DNA of 64,000 bases from BOG-908 sp963751795 (GTDB lineage Bacteria; Pseudomonadota; Alphaproteobacteria; Acetobacterales; Acetobacteraceae): positions 310,001 through 374,000 of the forward strand of contig CAVVVI010000004.1 of NCBI GenBank assembly GCA_963751795.1, given 5' to 3'. The notes under the pieces were generated by a model that searched no databases, was not told the DNA's origin, and was given only the letters and a program-made list of their open reading frames with translations. Position numbers and translations under genes: made by a program. How positions within the stretch are numbered: the first letter of the stretch is position 1; each line of letters starts with the position of its first letter. Positions 42,691-51,709 of this stretch are shown piece by piece.

Positions 42691-43790
42691 CAGGCGGCGA
42701 CCCGGGCCGGCGCCAGGCGGGCGGCGATGGCCAGCAGCTCGGCGGCGCGGATGGCGCAGCTGTGGCGGGCGGTGATGCGTGCGAGCCCGCTGGCGGCCAG
42801 CGACTGCGCCAGTGCCGCATCGTGGGTGAGCGCGCGCATGTGGGCGGCCATCTCGGCGCCGGTGCGGGCCACTAGATAGTCCTGCCCGGGGCGGAACAGG
42901 CCTTCGCTGTCCTCCCACGGCGCGCAGACCAGGGGTATGCCGCAGGCCAGCGCCTCGAATACGCGGATGGTGGGGATGCCGGGCAGCGCCTGGGTGTAGA
43001 AGCGCCGCGGCACGTGCACGGTGAAGCGGTGGCGTGCGAAGGCGGCCGGCACGTCGGCGTTGGCGATCCAGCCGTGGTAGCGTGCGCCGTAGCGGGCCAG
43101 CAGTGCCAGCGCTTCGGTGGGGTAGCGCACGCCGTGCACGTCCAGCGCGGTGCCGGTTTGGGCCGCGGGTTCCAGCAGGAAGGTTTCGAGCTCGGCGGTG
43201 CGTTCGCCGTCGCCCCAATTGCCGACCCAGATGGCGCCGTCGCGGGGCCCGGGGGTGGCAGGCGGGTGGAAGAGGGTGGTGTCGGCGGCTTCGTGCCAGA
43301 TGGCGACGCGGCCGGCCCAGCCCCAATCCTCATACACGCGGGCCAGCGTGGCGCCGAAGGCGAGCACGCCGTCATAGGCGGAAAGATCGAAGCGGCGGAT
43401 GGCATCCGGCTCGCTGACCGCGCGGTGGTGGGTGTCGTGGAACAGCAGCGTGAAGCGGGCCGTGCGGCGGGCGCGGCCGATGGCGGCGACCAGGGCCGGC
43501 TCGTTCCATTCGTGCACGATCACCAGGTCGGCGCCGTCGAGTGCGGCGTCCAGTGCGGCGTCGTTGTTGAGGATGCGGGCGTCGAGATCGGGAAAGCGGG
43601 CGGTGAAGGCGGCGGCGGGGTCGATGGCCTGGTCGGCGGCGAGGTTGTCGCGGCTCCAGCTGTGCGCCGGTTCGTAGGCCACCGCGCTGTGCCCCTGGGC
43701 GGCCAGCGCGCGCAGCACGCCGCGCAGGAAATGGGCGTTGCCGTGGTTCCAGCAGGAGACGAGCGAGTGGGTGAAGTAGACGATGCGCAT
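42690..43790 (-). CDS. CgeB-like glycosyltransferase, paralogue 3
   Basis: A 366-residue protein starting MRIVYFTHSLVSCWNHGNAH, then FLRGVLRALAAQGHSAVAYE as in paralogue 2. Later WVGNWGDGERTAELETFLLE, VHVPRRFYTQALPGIPTIRV and FEALACGIPLVCAPWEDSEG give the Glyco_trans_1_2 donor region. Its stop shares one base with the next gene's start and its own start shares one base with the GT4 stop. It probably adds one sugar residue of the same glycan; order of action is unknown. Confidence 0.8.
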   Translation of the reverse strand: MRIVYFTHSLVSCWNHGNAHFLRGVLRALAAQGHSAVAYEPAHSWSRDNLAADQAIDPAAAFTARFPDLDARILNNDAALDAALDGADLVIVHEWNEPALVAAIGRARRTARFTLLFHDTHHRAVSEPDAIRRFDLSAYDGVLAFGATLARVYEDWGWAGRVAIWHEAADTTLFHPPATPGPRDGAIWVGNWGDGERTAELETFLLEPAAQTGTALDVHGVRYPTEALALLARYGARYHGWIANADVPAAFARHRFTVHVPRRFYTQALPGIPTIRVFEALACGIPLVCAPWEDSEGLFRPGQDYLVARTGAEMAAHMRALTHDAALAQSLAASGLARITARHSCAIRAAELLAIAARLAPARVAA

Positions 43791-44872
43791 CAGGCGGCCA
43801 GCTGTGCTGCGGGGGGCAGGTCGGCATGCAGGGCGGCGGTGGCTTCCACCATGGCGGCCAGGCTGTAGCGCTGGGCGCGCGCCTGGGCGGCGGCGCCGAG
43901 GGCGGCGCGGCGCGGCGGGTCGTCCACCAGCGCTTGCAGCGTTGTGGCCCAGGCGGCGGCGTCGTTGGCGGGCACGAACAGGGCGGCGCCGTTCCACAGC
44001 TCGCGGAAGGTGGGGATGTCGGCCAGCACCAGCGGCGTGCCGAGCAGCGCGGCTTCGGCGACGGCCAGGCCGAACGGTTCGTAGCGCGAGGGCGCGGCAA
44101 AGGCGGCGGCGCGCGCCATGGCGGCGGCGAGGGCGCGGGGATCCAGCCGGCCGAGCAACGTGAGGTGGCGTGAAGCGGCCGGGGTGCCGCCGGGCGCGTT
44201 GAGGGGGCCCGCAGCCAGCACGGGGGTGCGCATCATGCCGGCTGCCTGGTCCAGCACCGCCATGTTCTTGCCCTCGTCCCACAGGCGGCCGGCGGTGAGC
44301 ACGAAATCCTCGCGCGCGGCGGGGCCCGCAGGCGGGGCGGCGACGCCGTTATGGATCACCGCGATGGGCCGGGCGGGCTGGTAGCAGCGGCGCAGGGCTT
44401 CGGCGAAGGCGGCGCTGGGGGCAACCCCGCGGGTGGCGCGCTGCAGGCCTTCGGCGGTGGCGGCGGCGTGCCAGGCGATGGTGGGCGGTGGCGGGCCGCC
44501 ATGTACCGCCTCCCACCAGGTGGCCATGCAGGAGTGGGCGACGGCGACCGTGGGCAGCGTCCAGGCGGCGGTGGCCAGGCAGGGCGCGTGCAGGTGGGCC
44601 GCGGCGGCACCGCAATCCTGCGCCACGGCGAGCAGCCCGGCGGCGATGGCGTCCAGCGCCGGGCGGCTATCGACCGTCCAGTCCAGCTGCAGGCCGGTGG
44701 CCACCAGGGCGCAGCCGGCAGTGCGGGCGGCGCTGGCCTGGGCGGCATCGGGCGGCGGGCCGAGCACGGCCAGGGTGCAGGGCGTGCCGCCGGCGACCAA
44801 TCCCCGGGCCAAGGCCAGGCTGTAGGTCCAGACGCCGCCCACCGCATCGGTGCTGATCAGCACGTGCCTCAC
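43790..44872 (-). CDS. Family 4 glycosyltransferase
   Basis: A 360-residue GT-B retaining glycosyltransferase from the GTG at 44872, which overlaps the radical SAM gene stop by 4 bp. It opens VRHVLISTDAVGGVWTYSLA, the GT4 acceptor-side loop, and has VIHNGVAAPPAGPAAREDFV, LTAGRLWDEGKNMAVLDQAA and the E-x7-E motif SRYEPFGLAVAEAALLGTPL. This is closer to classical WcaC/PimB-type enzymes than to its CgeB-like neighbours. Donor probably a nucleotide sugar; product unknown. Confidence 0.85.
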   Translation of the reverse strand: MRHVLISTDAVGGVWTYSLALARGLVAGGTPCTLAVLGPPPDAAQASAARTAGCALVATGLQLDWTVDSRPALDAIAAGLLAVAQDCGAAAAHLHAPCLATAAWTLPTVAVAHSCMATWWEAVHGGPPPPTIAWHAAATAEGLQRATRGVAPSAAFAEALRRCYQPARPIAVIHNGVAAPPAGPAAREDFVLTAGRLWDEGKNMAVLDQAAGMMRTPVLAAGPLNAPGGTPAASRHLTLLGRLDPRALAAAMARAAAFAAPSRYEPFGLAVAEAALLGTPLVLADIPTFRELWNGAALFVPANDAAAWATTLQALVDDPPRRAALGAAAQARAQRYSLAAMVEATAALHADLPPAAQLAA

Positions 44873-46161
44873 GCGGGCAGGCAGTCGGCTTCCAGCCGCG
44901 CCAGGCTTTGCGGTGCCGCGTCCTGGATGTCGGAAAAGCTGGTGAACTGGCCGAGGTAATGGTCCAGCGCGCGCTCCCAGGCGTCGTCGTCCGGCAGGCC
45001 CCAGCGTGCGCGGTAATCGGGACTGCTGGGGTAGGGGAACATCGGCACCGGATCGTTGGCCCACACGCCGCCCTGCTGCAGCTGGTCGCGCCAGGCGGCG
45101 ATCATGGCCGCCTGGTCGCCCGGCGTTTCGATCAGGTTGGCCTGCACGAAGGGCACGTGCTGGCGGGCGAGCAGCAGGCGGGCGGTGAGGTCGTCGGTGC
45201 TCATGCGGCAGCTTTTGTCGAGCGCCGCACGGCCGGCTTCCGTCAGGCTTTCCACGCCGGCCTCGATCGACACGCAGCCGGCGCGGCCCAGCATCGCCAG
45301 CAGCTCGGGCTTCCAGAGGTCGATGCGGGTTTGCATGCCGAATTGCAGGTGGCGGTGGGCGAGCGCTTCCAGCAGAGCCGGCTGCGGCAGGAAGATCTCG
45401 TCGATGAAATACAGGTAGCTGACGCCCTGGGCGCGCAGAGCGTCGATCTCTTCCAGCAGGGTCGGCAGGTCGCGGCGGCGGTAGGCGTCGCGGAAATCGA
45501 TCTTGGCGCAGAAGCTGCAGTGGTAGGGGCAGCCGCGCGAGGCTTCGACTTCGGCGCCGGGGCCGCGGGGCGTGGCATCGAAGCGGTGGTGGTGGTGGTG
45601 GTGGCGCGCCACCCAGGCATCCGGCCAGCGCAAAGCCGGCAGGTCGGTGAAGCGCGTGGCCTGCACGCCGCCGGTCAGGCGCAGTTCGCCGGCATCCAAC
45701 ACGGCGGCGCCGGGCACGGCAGTGCTGGGCCAGGCCTGGGCGAGGGCGGCGACGGCTTCCTCGCATTCGCCGCGGATCACCACGTCGGCGCCCAGCTTGC
45801 GCAGCGTGGCGCGCGGGGTGGCCGAGCCGTGCGGGCCCACGGCCACGATGCGGCCGCCGCGGCCGTCCAGTGCGGTGACCATCTCGCGCGGCACCCGCAG
45901 CTCCGGCGGGGCGCAGCGCCAGAACAGATAGGTGGGCGCGGTGGGGATCACCGTCATCGCCGGGCGGAAATCGGCTACGGCATCGGCGAGTGCGGCCGGG
46001 GTGGCCGGATCGAGATGGCCGTCCAGCAGCAGCACCTCGTGGCCGTCGCGTTCCAGCAGCGCGCGGCAGGCGCCCAGCTCCAGCGGCAGATGCGGCTCGC
46101 GGCAGCCGAAATAGATGCTGCCTTCGAAGTGCCAGGGCGGGTTGACCAGCGCGACCCTCAT
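44869..46161 (-). CDS. B12-binding-domain radical SAM protein
   Basis: A 430-residue protein. The N-terminal cobalamin-binding Rossmann domain runs from MRVALVNPPWHFEGSIYFGC through VVIRGECEEAVAALAQ. The radical SAM domain has the cluster motif SRGCPYHCSFCAKIDFR (CxxxCxxC), then YLYFIDEIFLPQPALL and VSIEAGVESLTEAG. Such enzymes catalyse methylations or rearrangements; in glycan operons they may modify a sugar. It has a natural run of six histidines (about residues 187-192) just before the radical SAM domain. It overlaps both neighbours by 4 bp. Confidence 0.85.
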   Translation of the reverse strand: MRVALVNPPWHFEGSIYFGCREPHLPLELGACRALLERDGHEVLLLDGHLDPATPAALADAVADFRPAMTVIPTAPTYLFWRCAPPELRVPREMVTALDGRGGRIVAVGPHGSATPRATLRKLGADVVIRGECEEAVAALAQAWPSTAVPGAAVLDAGELRLTGGVQATRFTDLPALRWPDAWVARHHHHHHRFDATPRGPGAEVEASRGCPYHCSFCAKIDFRDAYRRRDLPTLLEEIDALRAQGVSYLYFIDEIFLPQPALLEALAHRHLQFGMQTRIDLWKPELLAMLGRAGCVSIEAGVESLTEAGRAALDKSCRMSTDDLTARLLLARQHVPFVQANLIETPGDQAAMIAAWRDQLQQGGVWANDPVPMFPYPSSPDYRARWGLPDDDAWERALDHYLGQFTSFSDIQDAAPQSLARLEADCLPA

Positions 46162-47201
46162 TGCGCGGCGGCCGCTTCGGCGGGCACGGCGCCGAAATGG
46201 CCGGCGAGCTGGGCCACGCCGGCGCGCCAGCCGAGCGGCTGGCCGAGGCTCAGGTCGCGCCGTGCGGCGGCGGTGTCGGCCACGAAGAAGCGCTGGTCGC
46301 CGGGCCGCCAGTCGGAGAACGCCACCTCGACCCGGCGGCCGAGCAGATCCTCGATATGGGCGACCAACTGCAGCAGGCTGATGGCGTTCGCCGGGCCGCC
46401 GCCGAGGTTGTAGGCGCGGCCGGCGACCGCATCGATGCGCGACCAGGCGGCCATGTAGGCGGCCACCGCGTCGCCCACGTGCAGCACGTCGCGCACCTGG
46501 CGGCCGTCGCCGTAGATGGTCAGGCCCTGGCCGGCGATGGCGCGGAGCAGGAAATGGGCGACCCAGCCCTGGTCTTCGGTGCCCAGCTGCCGTTCGCCGT
46601 AGATGCAGCTCATGCGCAGCACGGCGGTGCGCAGGCCGAAGCTGTGGGCGTAGTCGAGCACGTACTGGTCGGCGGTGCCCTTGCTGCAGCCATAGGGCGT
46701 GTGGAAGCAGAGCGGCCGCTGTTCGCTGACGCCGTGCGCGCGCAGTTCCGGGCTGGCGGGCAGGTAGCTGTCGCCGTCGCGTGCCAGCGCGATGTCGGCC
46801 AGGTCGCCATACACCTTGTTGGTGCTGGCGAAGACCAGCGGCGCGGTCGGGTTGCGCTGCCGTAGCGCCTCGAGCAGGGCCAGCGTGCCGCGGGCGTTCA
46901 CCTCGAAATCGGCCAGTGGCTGGACCATGCTGGTGGTGACCGCGACCTGGCCGGCGAGGTGGAACACCGCTTCGGCGCCGGCTGCAGCGTCCGAGAGGGC
47001 CGCCTCGTCGCGCAGGTCGCCCAGCACGACGCTGATCCGGCCGGGGTGGCGGCGGGCCAGCCAGCGCAGGTTGCGCTCGACGCCGGCGCGGGCCAGCGCA
47101 TCGTAGATCAGCACCTGGTGGCCGTCGGCGGCCAGGCGGTCGGCCAAATTGGCGCCGATGAAGCCGGAGCCGCCGGTGACCAGCACGGGGCGGGTGGCCA
47201 T
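46158..47201 (-). CDS. NAD-dependent sugar epimerase/dehydratase domain
   Basis: Extended SDR. The cofactor motif is VLVTGGSGFIGANLADRL, with FHLAGQVAVTTSMVQP, VFASTNKVYGDLADI and the active-site YxxxK in TPYGCSKGTADQYV. The closest-looking group is CDP-tyvelose/paratose or UDP-glucose 4-epimerases. The ATG at 47201 gives 347 residues, but the reading frame stays open upstream into the barrel-like segment of 47202-48033. After removal of one base near 47373, both form a single 624-residue protein. The stop overlaps the radical SAM start by 4 bp. Confidence 0.85.
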   Translation of the reverse strand: MATRPVLVTGGSGFIGANLADRLAADGHQVLIYDALARAGVERNLRWLARRHPGRISVVLGDLRDEAALSDAAAGAEAVFHLAGQVAVTTSMVQPLADFEVNARGTLALLEALRQRNPTAPLVFASTNKVYGDLADIALARDGDSYLPASPELRAHGVSEQRPLCFHTPYGCSKGTADQYVLDYAHSFGLRTAVLRMSCIYGERQLGTEDQGWVAHFLLRAIAGQGLTIYGDGRQVRDVLHVGDAVAAYMAAWSRIDAVAGRAYNLGGGPANAISLLQLVAHIEDLLGRRVEVAFSDWRPGDQRFFVADTAAARRDLSLGQPLGWRAGVAQLAGHFGAVPAEAAAAQ

Positions 47202-48033
47202 GATGGCCGGCGCGGCGAGCTGACGGATGGTGGCCAGCACGCGCTCCACCTCGGCCACGCCGCCGCCGAGCAGCCGGCCCAGCAGGCGCGGGTTGCCGGC
47301 CGCATCGTCGATGCCGAACGGGCTGCCGGCCGGCTCGCCGGGGGTGCCGGCGGCTGCATCCGACAGGCTGCGCCAGGTACAGGCGCTCGGCGGGCGCTGC
47401 CACCGCCTCGATGAAGGCCTGCGCCTGGGCGCCTTCGTCATGCCGCCAGGCGGGATAGCCGGTGGCGGTGATCCAGACCGCGAGGTCGGGGTTGCAGGCA
47501 TGGGCGAGCTGGCAGGTTTCGGCCAGCAGGGCGCTCCATGCGGCGCGGCCGCCGAGCGGCGCCGGCACGTGGTGCACGCCCACCACATCGAACCCGGCGA
47601 GGAAGGCGCAGCCATCTTCTGCGTGCAGGCGGGCCAGGCCGGCGGGGAGCGGCAGGCCGAGCACGGCCCGGCAGCCGGCAGCGCGCACCAGCCCGGCTGC
47701 GGCAGAGGCGGCGGCACCGGTGCCGCAGATCTCCACGTGGTCCACGGCGCCATGCAGGCCGGCCAGCACCGGGGCCACCCAATCGGGCAGTGCCGCGCCG
47801 TCGCCCACCGTCAGGCTCGGCAGCAGGTCGAGTGCCGGGGCCAGGCGCTGCAGCAGCAGGCCGAACCACGCGAGCCCGGCCGGGCCGGCGCAGGCGGCTT
47901 CGTCGAGCTCCAGCCGCAAATGGCGGATGCCCAGCGCATCGAGCCGCCGCAGCGCGCTATCCACCCCGGCGGCGTCGCGGCTGGCGAAGCGTTGCGAGAC
48001 GCCGATCCGTTCGGCGTGCGCCGCCTCGATCAC
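47202..48033 (-). CDS. N-terminal barrel-like domain (glycosidase-like) joined to the epimerase; one frameshift
   Basis: Begins at the ATG 48033 (MIEAAHAERIGVSQRFASRD), overlapping the upstream epimerase stop by 4 bp. About 275 residues with alternating strands and helices: LGIRHLRLELDEAACAGPAG, DLLPSLTVGDGAALPDWVAP, VDHVEICGTGAAAS, FLAGFDVVGVHHVPAP and LAVWITATGYPAW. This reads like a TIM barrel of the glycoside-hydrolase type, with ITATGYPAW at the position of a catalytic-acid strand. The frame breaks at about 47373 (C pair); deleting one base gives RLYLRSLSDAAAGTPG and continues into the epimerase with no stop. I infer a bifunctional fusion. Confidence 0.6.
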
Positions 48034-49136
48034 GCGACCAGCCCGTGCGTCTCGAGCTCGCGGCGGGCTTCGGCCACGCGGTCGATGGCAGTCTGGCGGG
48101 AGACCCAGTCGGCCATCTCGTCGAAACTGTCCTCGAAGCTGCGACGGGGGTGGAAGCCCAGCACCTGGCGCGCGAGGTCGATGTCGGCGAAGCAGTTGCG
48201 GATGTCGCCGGTGCGTGCCTGGCCGGTGATGTCGGGCTGCAGATCCGTGCGGCCCATGGCGGCGGCGAAGCTGGTGGCGACTTCGGCGACGCTGACGCTC
48301 TGGCCGCTGCCGATGTTGAACACGCCGCCATCGGCCGCCGGCTCGTCGAGCGCCAGCAGGAAGGCGCGGGCCACGTCCTCGACATGCACGAAGTCGCGCC
48401 GCTGGGCGCCGTCCTCGAACACCATCGGGCGCTGGCCGTTGAGCAGGCGGGAGGCGAAGATGGCCAGCACGCCGGTGTAGGGGTTGGAGAGCGCCTGGCC
48501 GGCGCCGTACACGTTGAACAGGCGCAGGGCGACCGCCTGCATGCCGTAGGCCGGCGCCACGTTCAGCGTCAGCCGCTCCTGGACGAATTTCGAGATCGCG
48601 TAGACCGAGGCCAGGCTGGGCGGCTTGCCTTCGGGGGTGGCGACGGGCGTCAGCACCTCGCCGCCCGGACCCACCGGGTTCCAGCCGGTATCGGCCGGGC
48701 GGCGCACCGCATCATCCACCACCGTGCCGGATGGCGTCACGTAGCGGCCCTCGCCGTAGATGCTCATCGACGAGGCGACCACCACGCGCTCGACGCGCTG
48801 CTTGATGAGCGCCTGCAGCAGCACCGCGGTGCCGTGGTCGTTGACCGAGACGTAGCGGTCGATCGCATACATGCTCTGGCCCACGCCCACTTCGGCGGCC
48901 AGATGCACCAGGCGGTCGGCACCGCGCAGCGCCTGTTCGACGGCAGCGGGATCGCGCACGTCACCGCGGATGAACTCGACATGGTCGAGCACCGGGTTGC
49001 GCGGGGCGCCCGGCGGGTGGACCTGTTCGATCAGGCTGTCGAGGATACGGACCTTGTGGCCGGCGGCGAGCAGGGCGGTGGCGACGTAGGTGCCGATGAA
49101 GCCGGCGCCGCCGGTGATGAGGGTTAGCCCGGGCAT
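48030..49136 (-). CDS. NAD-dependent nucleotide-sugar epimerase
   Basis: Extended SDR of 368 residues from the ATG at 49136 (MPGLTLITGGAGFIGTYVAT), which has AGGA upstream. An ATG at 49178 would add a polar leader without a ribosome site. Motifs: TGGAGFIG, VHLAAEVGVGQSMYAIDRYV, ASSMSIYGEGRYVTP, the active-site YAISKFVQE and FNVYGAGQALSNPYTGV. It resembles UDP-glucose 4-epimerase and dTDP-glucose-type enzymes. It is the first gene of the eight-domain glycan operon and presumably makes or edits the nucleotide sugar used by the downstream transferases. Confidence 0.87.
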   Translation of the reverse strand: MPGLTLITGGAGFIGTYVATALLAAGHKVRILDSLIEQVHPPGAPRNPVLDHVEFIRGDVRDPAAVEQALRGADRLVHLAAEVGVGQSMYAIDRYVSVNDHGTAVLLQALIKQRVERVVVASSMSIYGEGRYVTPSGTVVDDAVRRPADTGWNPVGPGGEVLTPVATPEGKPPSLASVYAISKFVQERLTLNVAPAYGMQAVALRLFNVYGAGQALSNPYTGVLAIFASRLLNGQRPMVFEDGAQRRDFVHVEDVARAFLLALDEPAADGGVFNIGSGQSVSVAEVATSFAAAMGRTDLQPDITGQARTGDIRNCFADIDLARQVLGFHPRRSFEDSFDEMADWVSRQTAIDRVAEARRELETHGLVA

Positions 49137-49192
49137 CTTGGTCCTGACGTGGCTCTGCGGCGAGGATTCGCGTGTCATCGCAATGACATCGA

Positions 49193-49211
49193 CTTCACGC
49201 TAACCGTGAAG
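49193..49211. promoter_or_regulatory. 7-bp perfect palindrome upstream of the glycan operon
   Basis: CTTCACG, loop CTAAC, CGTGAAG, 57 bp upstream of the first epimerase ATG in the 125-bp space between it and the histidine kinase stop. It could be an operator for the operon, or an RNA hairpin at the end of the kinase transcript; it is not followed by a T-run in either direction. I could not place a convincing sigma-70 promoter. Confidence 0.4.
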
Positions 49212-49261
49212 CTACAAAGATGTTCCTTCACAGGGTTGTGACGAAAGCGGGATGGGGCGCC

Positions 49262-51454
49262 TCAGCGCCGGCGGCGCAGCCCGGCCGCGCGCTGGGCCAG
49301 ATCCTCGCCGCCGATCGGCTTGCGAAGCACCAGCGTCTGGCGGTCCTGCGCCAGGCTGAGCGCCACCTCGGCATCGCCTTCGGCATAGCCGGTCAGCAGA
49401 AGCGCCGGCAAATTGGGCCGGCGGCGGCGCGCTTCGGCGATCAGCGCCAGGCCGTCCATGCCGGCCATGGCGAAATCAGTGATCAGCAGGTCGGCCGGCT
49501 GGCCGCCATCGATCAGGACCAGGGCGGCTGCGGCGTCGGCGGCGGTGGTGACCAGGAAGCCGCGCGCTTCCATCTCGCCGGCCAGAACCTCGCGGACCAT
49601 GTCGTCGTCATCGACCATCAGCAGGCGCATCGGCGTGTCGTCGCGGGTGCCGGGGGCGGCGATGGGCAGGATTGCCGGCGCGCGCTCCGGCGCGCTAGCC
49701 TGCGGGAACCACAGGCTGACGGTGGTGCCCAGGCCCGGCGCGCTGGCGATCGCGAAGCCGCCGCCCGATTGTTCGGCAAAGCCGCGCGCCATGGCCAGGC
49801 CGAGGCCGGTGCCCTGGCCGGGCTCCTTGGTGGTGAAGAACGGCTCGCTGGCGCGGGCCAGCACATCGGGCGACATGCCGGCGCCGGTATCCGTCAGCAC
49901 CAGGCGCACGCGGGCGCCGGCCTGTGCGCCCTCGGCCCAGGCCGAGCCGGCCGGGCTGCACAGGCCGGCCGAGAGCGTGAGCGTGCCGCCTTCCGGCATC
50001 GCGTCGCGCGCGTTGATGGCGAGGTTGATCAGCACCGTTTCGAGTTGCGGCTTGTCGGCGCAGAAGCGCGGCAGGGTGGCGCTGGCCTCCACGTGCACCG
50101 TGATGTCGCTGCCCAGCGTATAGGCCAGCATCTCGCGCAGGCCTTCGAGCAGCGGCTGCGCTTCAATCGGCACCGCGGCCAGTTCGCCGCGCCGGGCGAA
50201 GGTGAGCAGGCGGCCGGTGATCGCCGCACCGCGTGCGGCGGCATCGGCGGCCAGGGTGGCCAGGCGCCGTACCGCCTCCTGGTCGCCGGCGCGGCGCTGG
50301 ATCAGGCTGAGGCCGCCGGTGACGGCCTGCAGCACGTTGTTGAAATCATGCGCGATGCCGCCGGCGAGCTGGCCCAAAGCCTCCATGCGCTGCGCCTGGG
50401 CCAGCTGGGTCTGGGCTTCGATCCTTGAGGCGATCTCCTGGCTGATGCGCGCTTCCAGCCCGTCATTGAGCGCCTGCAGCGCGTTCATCGCGGCCTGGCG
50501 CTCGCGCAGGCTGTGGCGCAGGGCGGCGGCGACCGCGTCCAGCTCCGAGAGGCCCATGCGGCCCGGGCCGGCATGGGCCGGGTCGGCGGCGAAGCGGGTG
50601 AGGGCGCGCAGGGGGCCGAGGATGCGCTGGCCGATATGGAAGGCGACGGCGGCGCTGGCCAGCATGCCCAGCGCGCCCAGGCCGAGCGCCACGCTGATGG
50701 ACCGGCGCAGCGGCGCGCGCAGTTCGGCTTCGGGCACGCCCAGCGACACGCTCCAGCCGGAAGGCTGGGTGCGGCTGAACGCTGTCAGGGTCGGCTGGCC
50801 TTCGCGCGAGATGGAGCCGAGCACGCCTTCATCCTGCCCGAGCAGCGTGGGCAGCAGGGAGGCCGCGGCGGGCTGGCCCACGACCGGCCCGGCACTCGGC
50901 ACGCGGGCGACGCTGACGCCGTTGCGGTCGAACACCGCGGCGACGGTGCCGGCCGAGAGGTGCTCGGCGGCCAGGATGGCGGCGAAGCGGCTGGCCGGCA
51001 GCACCAGGCTGAGGTCGTAGGCGACGCGGCCATCCAGCAGCACCGGCACGTCGGCGGTGGTGATCAGGCCGCCCGATGGCGGCTGGTAGAGGTTGCCGAT
51101 GATCGGCTGGCCGGTGCGGAACACGCGCCGGACCAGCCCGGCATTGGCGGGGGGGCTGGAAGCGCGGTCGGCCGCGGTGGTGACGAGCTGGCGGCCATCC
51201 TCGGTGAGCAGCATGACGGTGGAGCCGGCCGGCGCGGTGGCGATGTAGCGCATGGCCAGCGCGCGGAAGCCGGCCATGTCGGCCTGCTGCAGGCGCGGCG
51301 AGAGGGCCAGCACCTGCAGGCTGACGGTGGCGGTGTGCAGCTCGCGTTCGACAGTGGCGGCCATGCTGCGCGCCACGTTGAGCTGGCGCTGGCCGGCGCG
51401 CTCCCGCTCGGCGCGATAATCGATATAGGCGGCGGTGCCGAACAGCAGCAGCAT
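49262..51454 (-). CDS. Hybrid sensor histidine kinase/response regulator
   Basis: Inner-membrane two-component kinase. A periplasmic dCache-like sensor (about residues 25-235) ends at a second membrane helix (VALGLGALGMLASAAVAFHI) and HAMP-like segment. The H-box is GGIAHDFNNVLQAVTGG, the N-box NLAINARDAMPEGG, G1 DTGAGM and G2 GTGLGLAMARG. A C-terminal receiver has DDDDMVREV and the phospho-acceptor Asp in LLITDFAMAGMDG. The first ATG (51454) falls in the middle of TM1 (preceded by RLAVLAIASTLP in the same open frame up to about 51626), so the true start lies upstream at a non-ATG codon or behind an error. No partner regulator is adjacent. The signal is unknown. Confidence 0.85.
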   Translation of the reverse strand: MLLLFGTAAYIDYRAERERAGQRQLNVARSMAATVERELHTATVSLQVLALSPRLQQADMAGFRALAMRYIATAPAGSTVMLLTEDGRQLVTTAADRASSPPANAGLVRRVFRTGQPIIGNLYQPPSGGLITTADVPVLLDGRVAYDLSLVLPASRFAAILAAEHLSAGTVAAVFDRNGVSVARVPSAGPVVGQPAAASLLPTLLGQDEGVLGSISREGQPTLTAFSRTQPSGWSVSLGVPEAELRAPLRRSISVALGLGALGMLASAAVAFHIGQRILGPLRALTRFAADPAHAGPGRMGLSELDAVAAALRHSLRERQAAMNALQALNDGLEARISQEIASRIEAQTQLAQAQRMEALGQLAGGIAHDFNNVLQAVTGGLSLIQRRAGDQEAVRRLATLAADAAARGAAITGRLLTFARRGELAAVPIEAQPLLEGLREMLAYTLGSDITVHVEASATLPRFCADKPQLETVLINLAINARDAMPEGGTLTLSAGLCSPAGSAWAEGAQAGARVRLVLTDTGAGMSPDVLARASEPFFTTKEPGQGTGLGLAMARGFAEQSGGGFAIASAPGLGTTVSLWFPQASAPERAPAILPIAAPGTRDDTPMRLLMVDDDDMVREVLAGEMEARGFLVTTAADAAAALVLIDGGQPADLLITDFAMAGMDGLALIAEARRRRPNLPALLLTGYAEGDAEVALSLAQDRQTLVLRKPIGGEDLAQRAAGLRRRR

Positions 51455-51709
51455 CGGCAGGGTGGAGGCGATGGCCAGGACGGCCAGCCGTGCCTGGACC
51501 GAGCCGGCGAGGCGCGAGCGTGCGGGCCGGCGCCCTGCCGCGCGCGTCGGCTGGTCAGCCCAAAGAGCCGGCTCGGCTACCTCGCCAGACAGGTCCGCAT
51601 CCTCCGTGCACGCTGGGGCGGATCACGGCCCCGGCATCGGACACCCTAGTGCATCCAGCGGATCGTGCCAGGAGAGTAATTGTTACAGTAGCAGTTATTT
51701 TAGGCGCGC

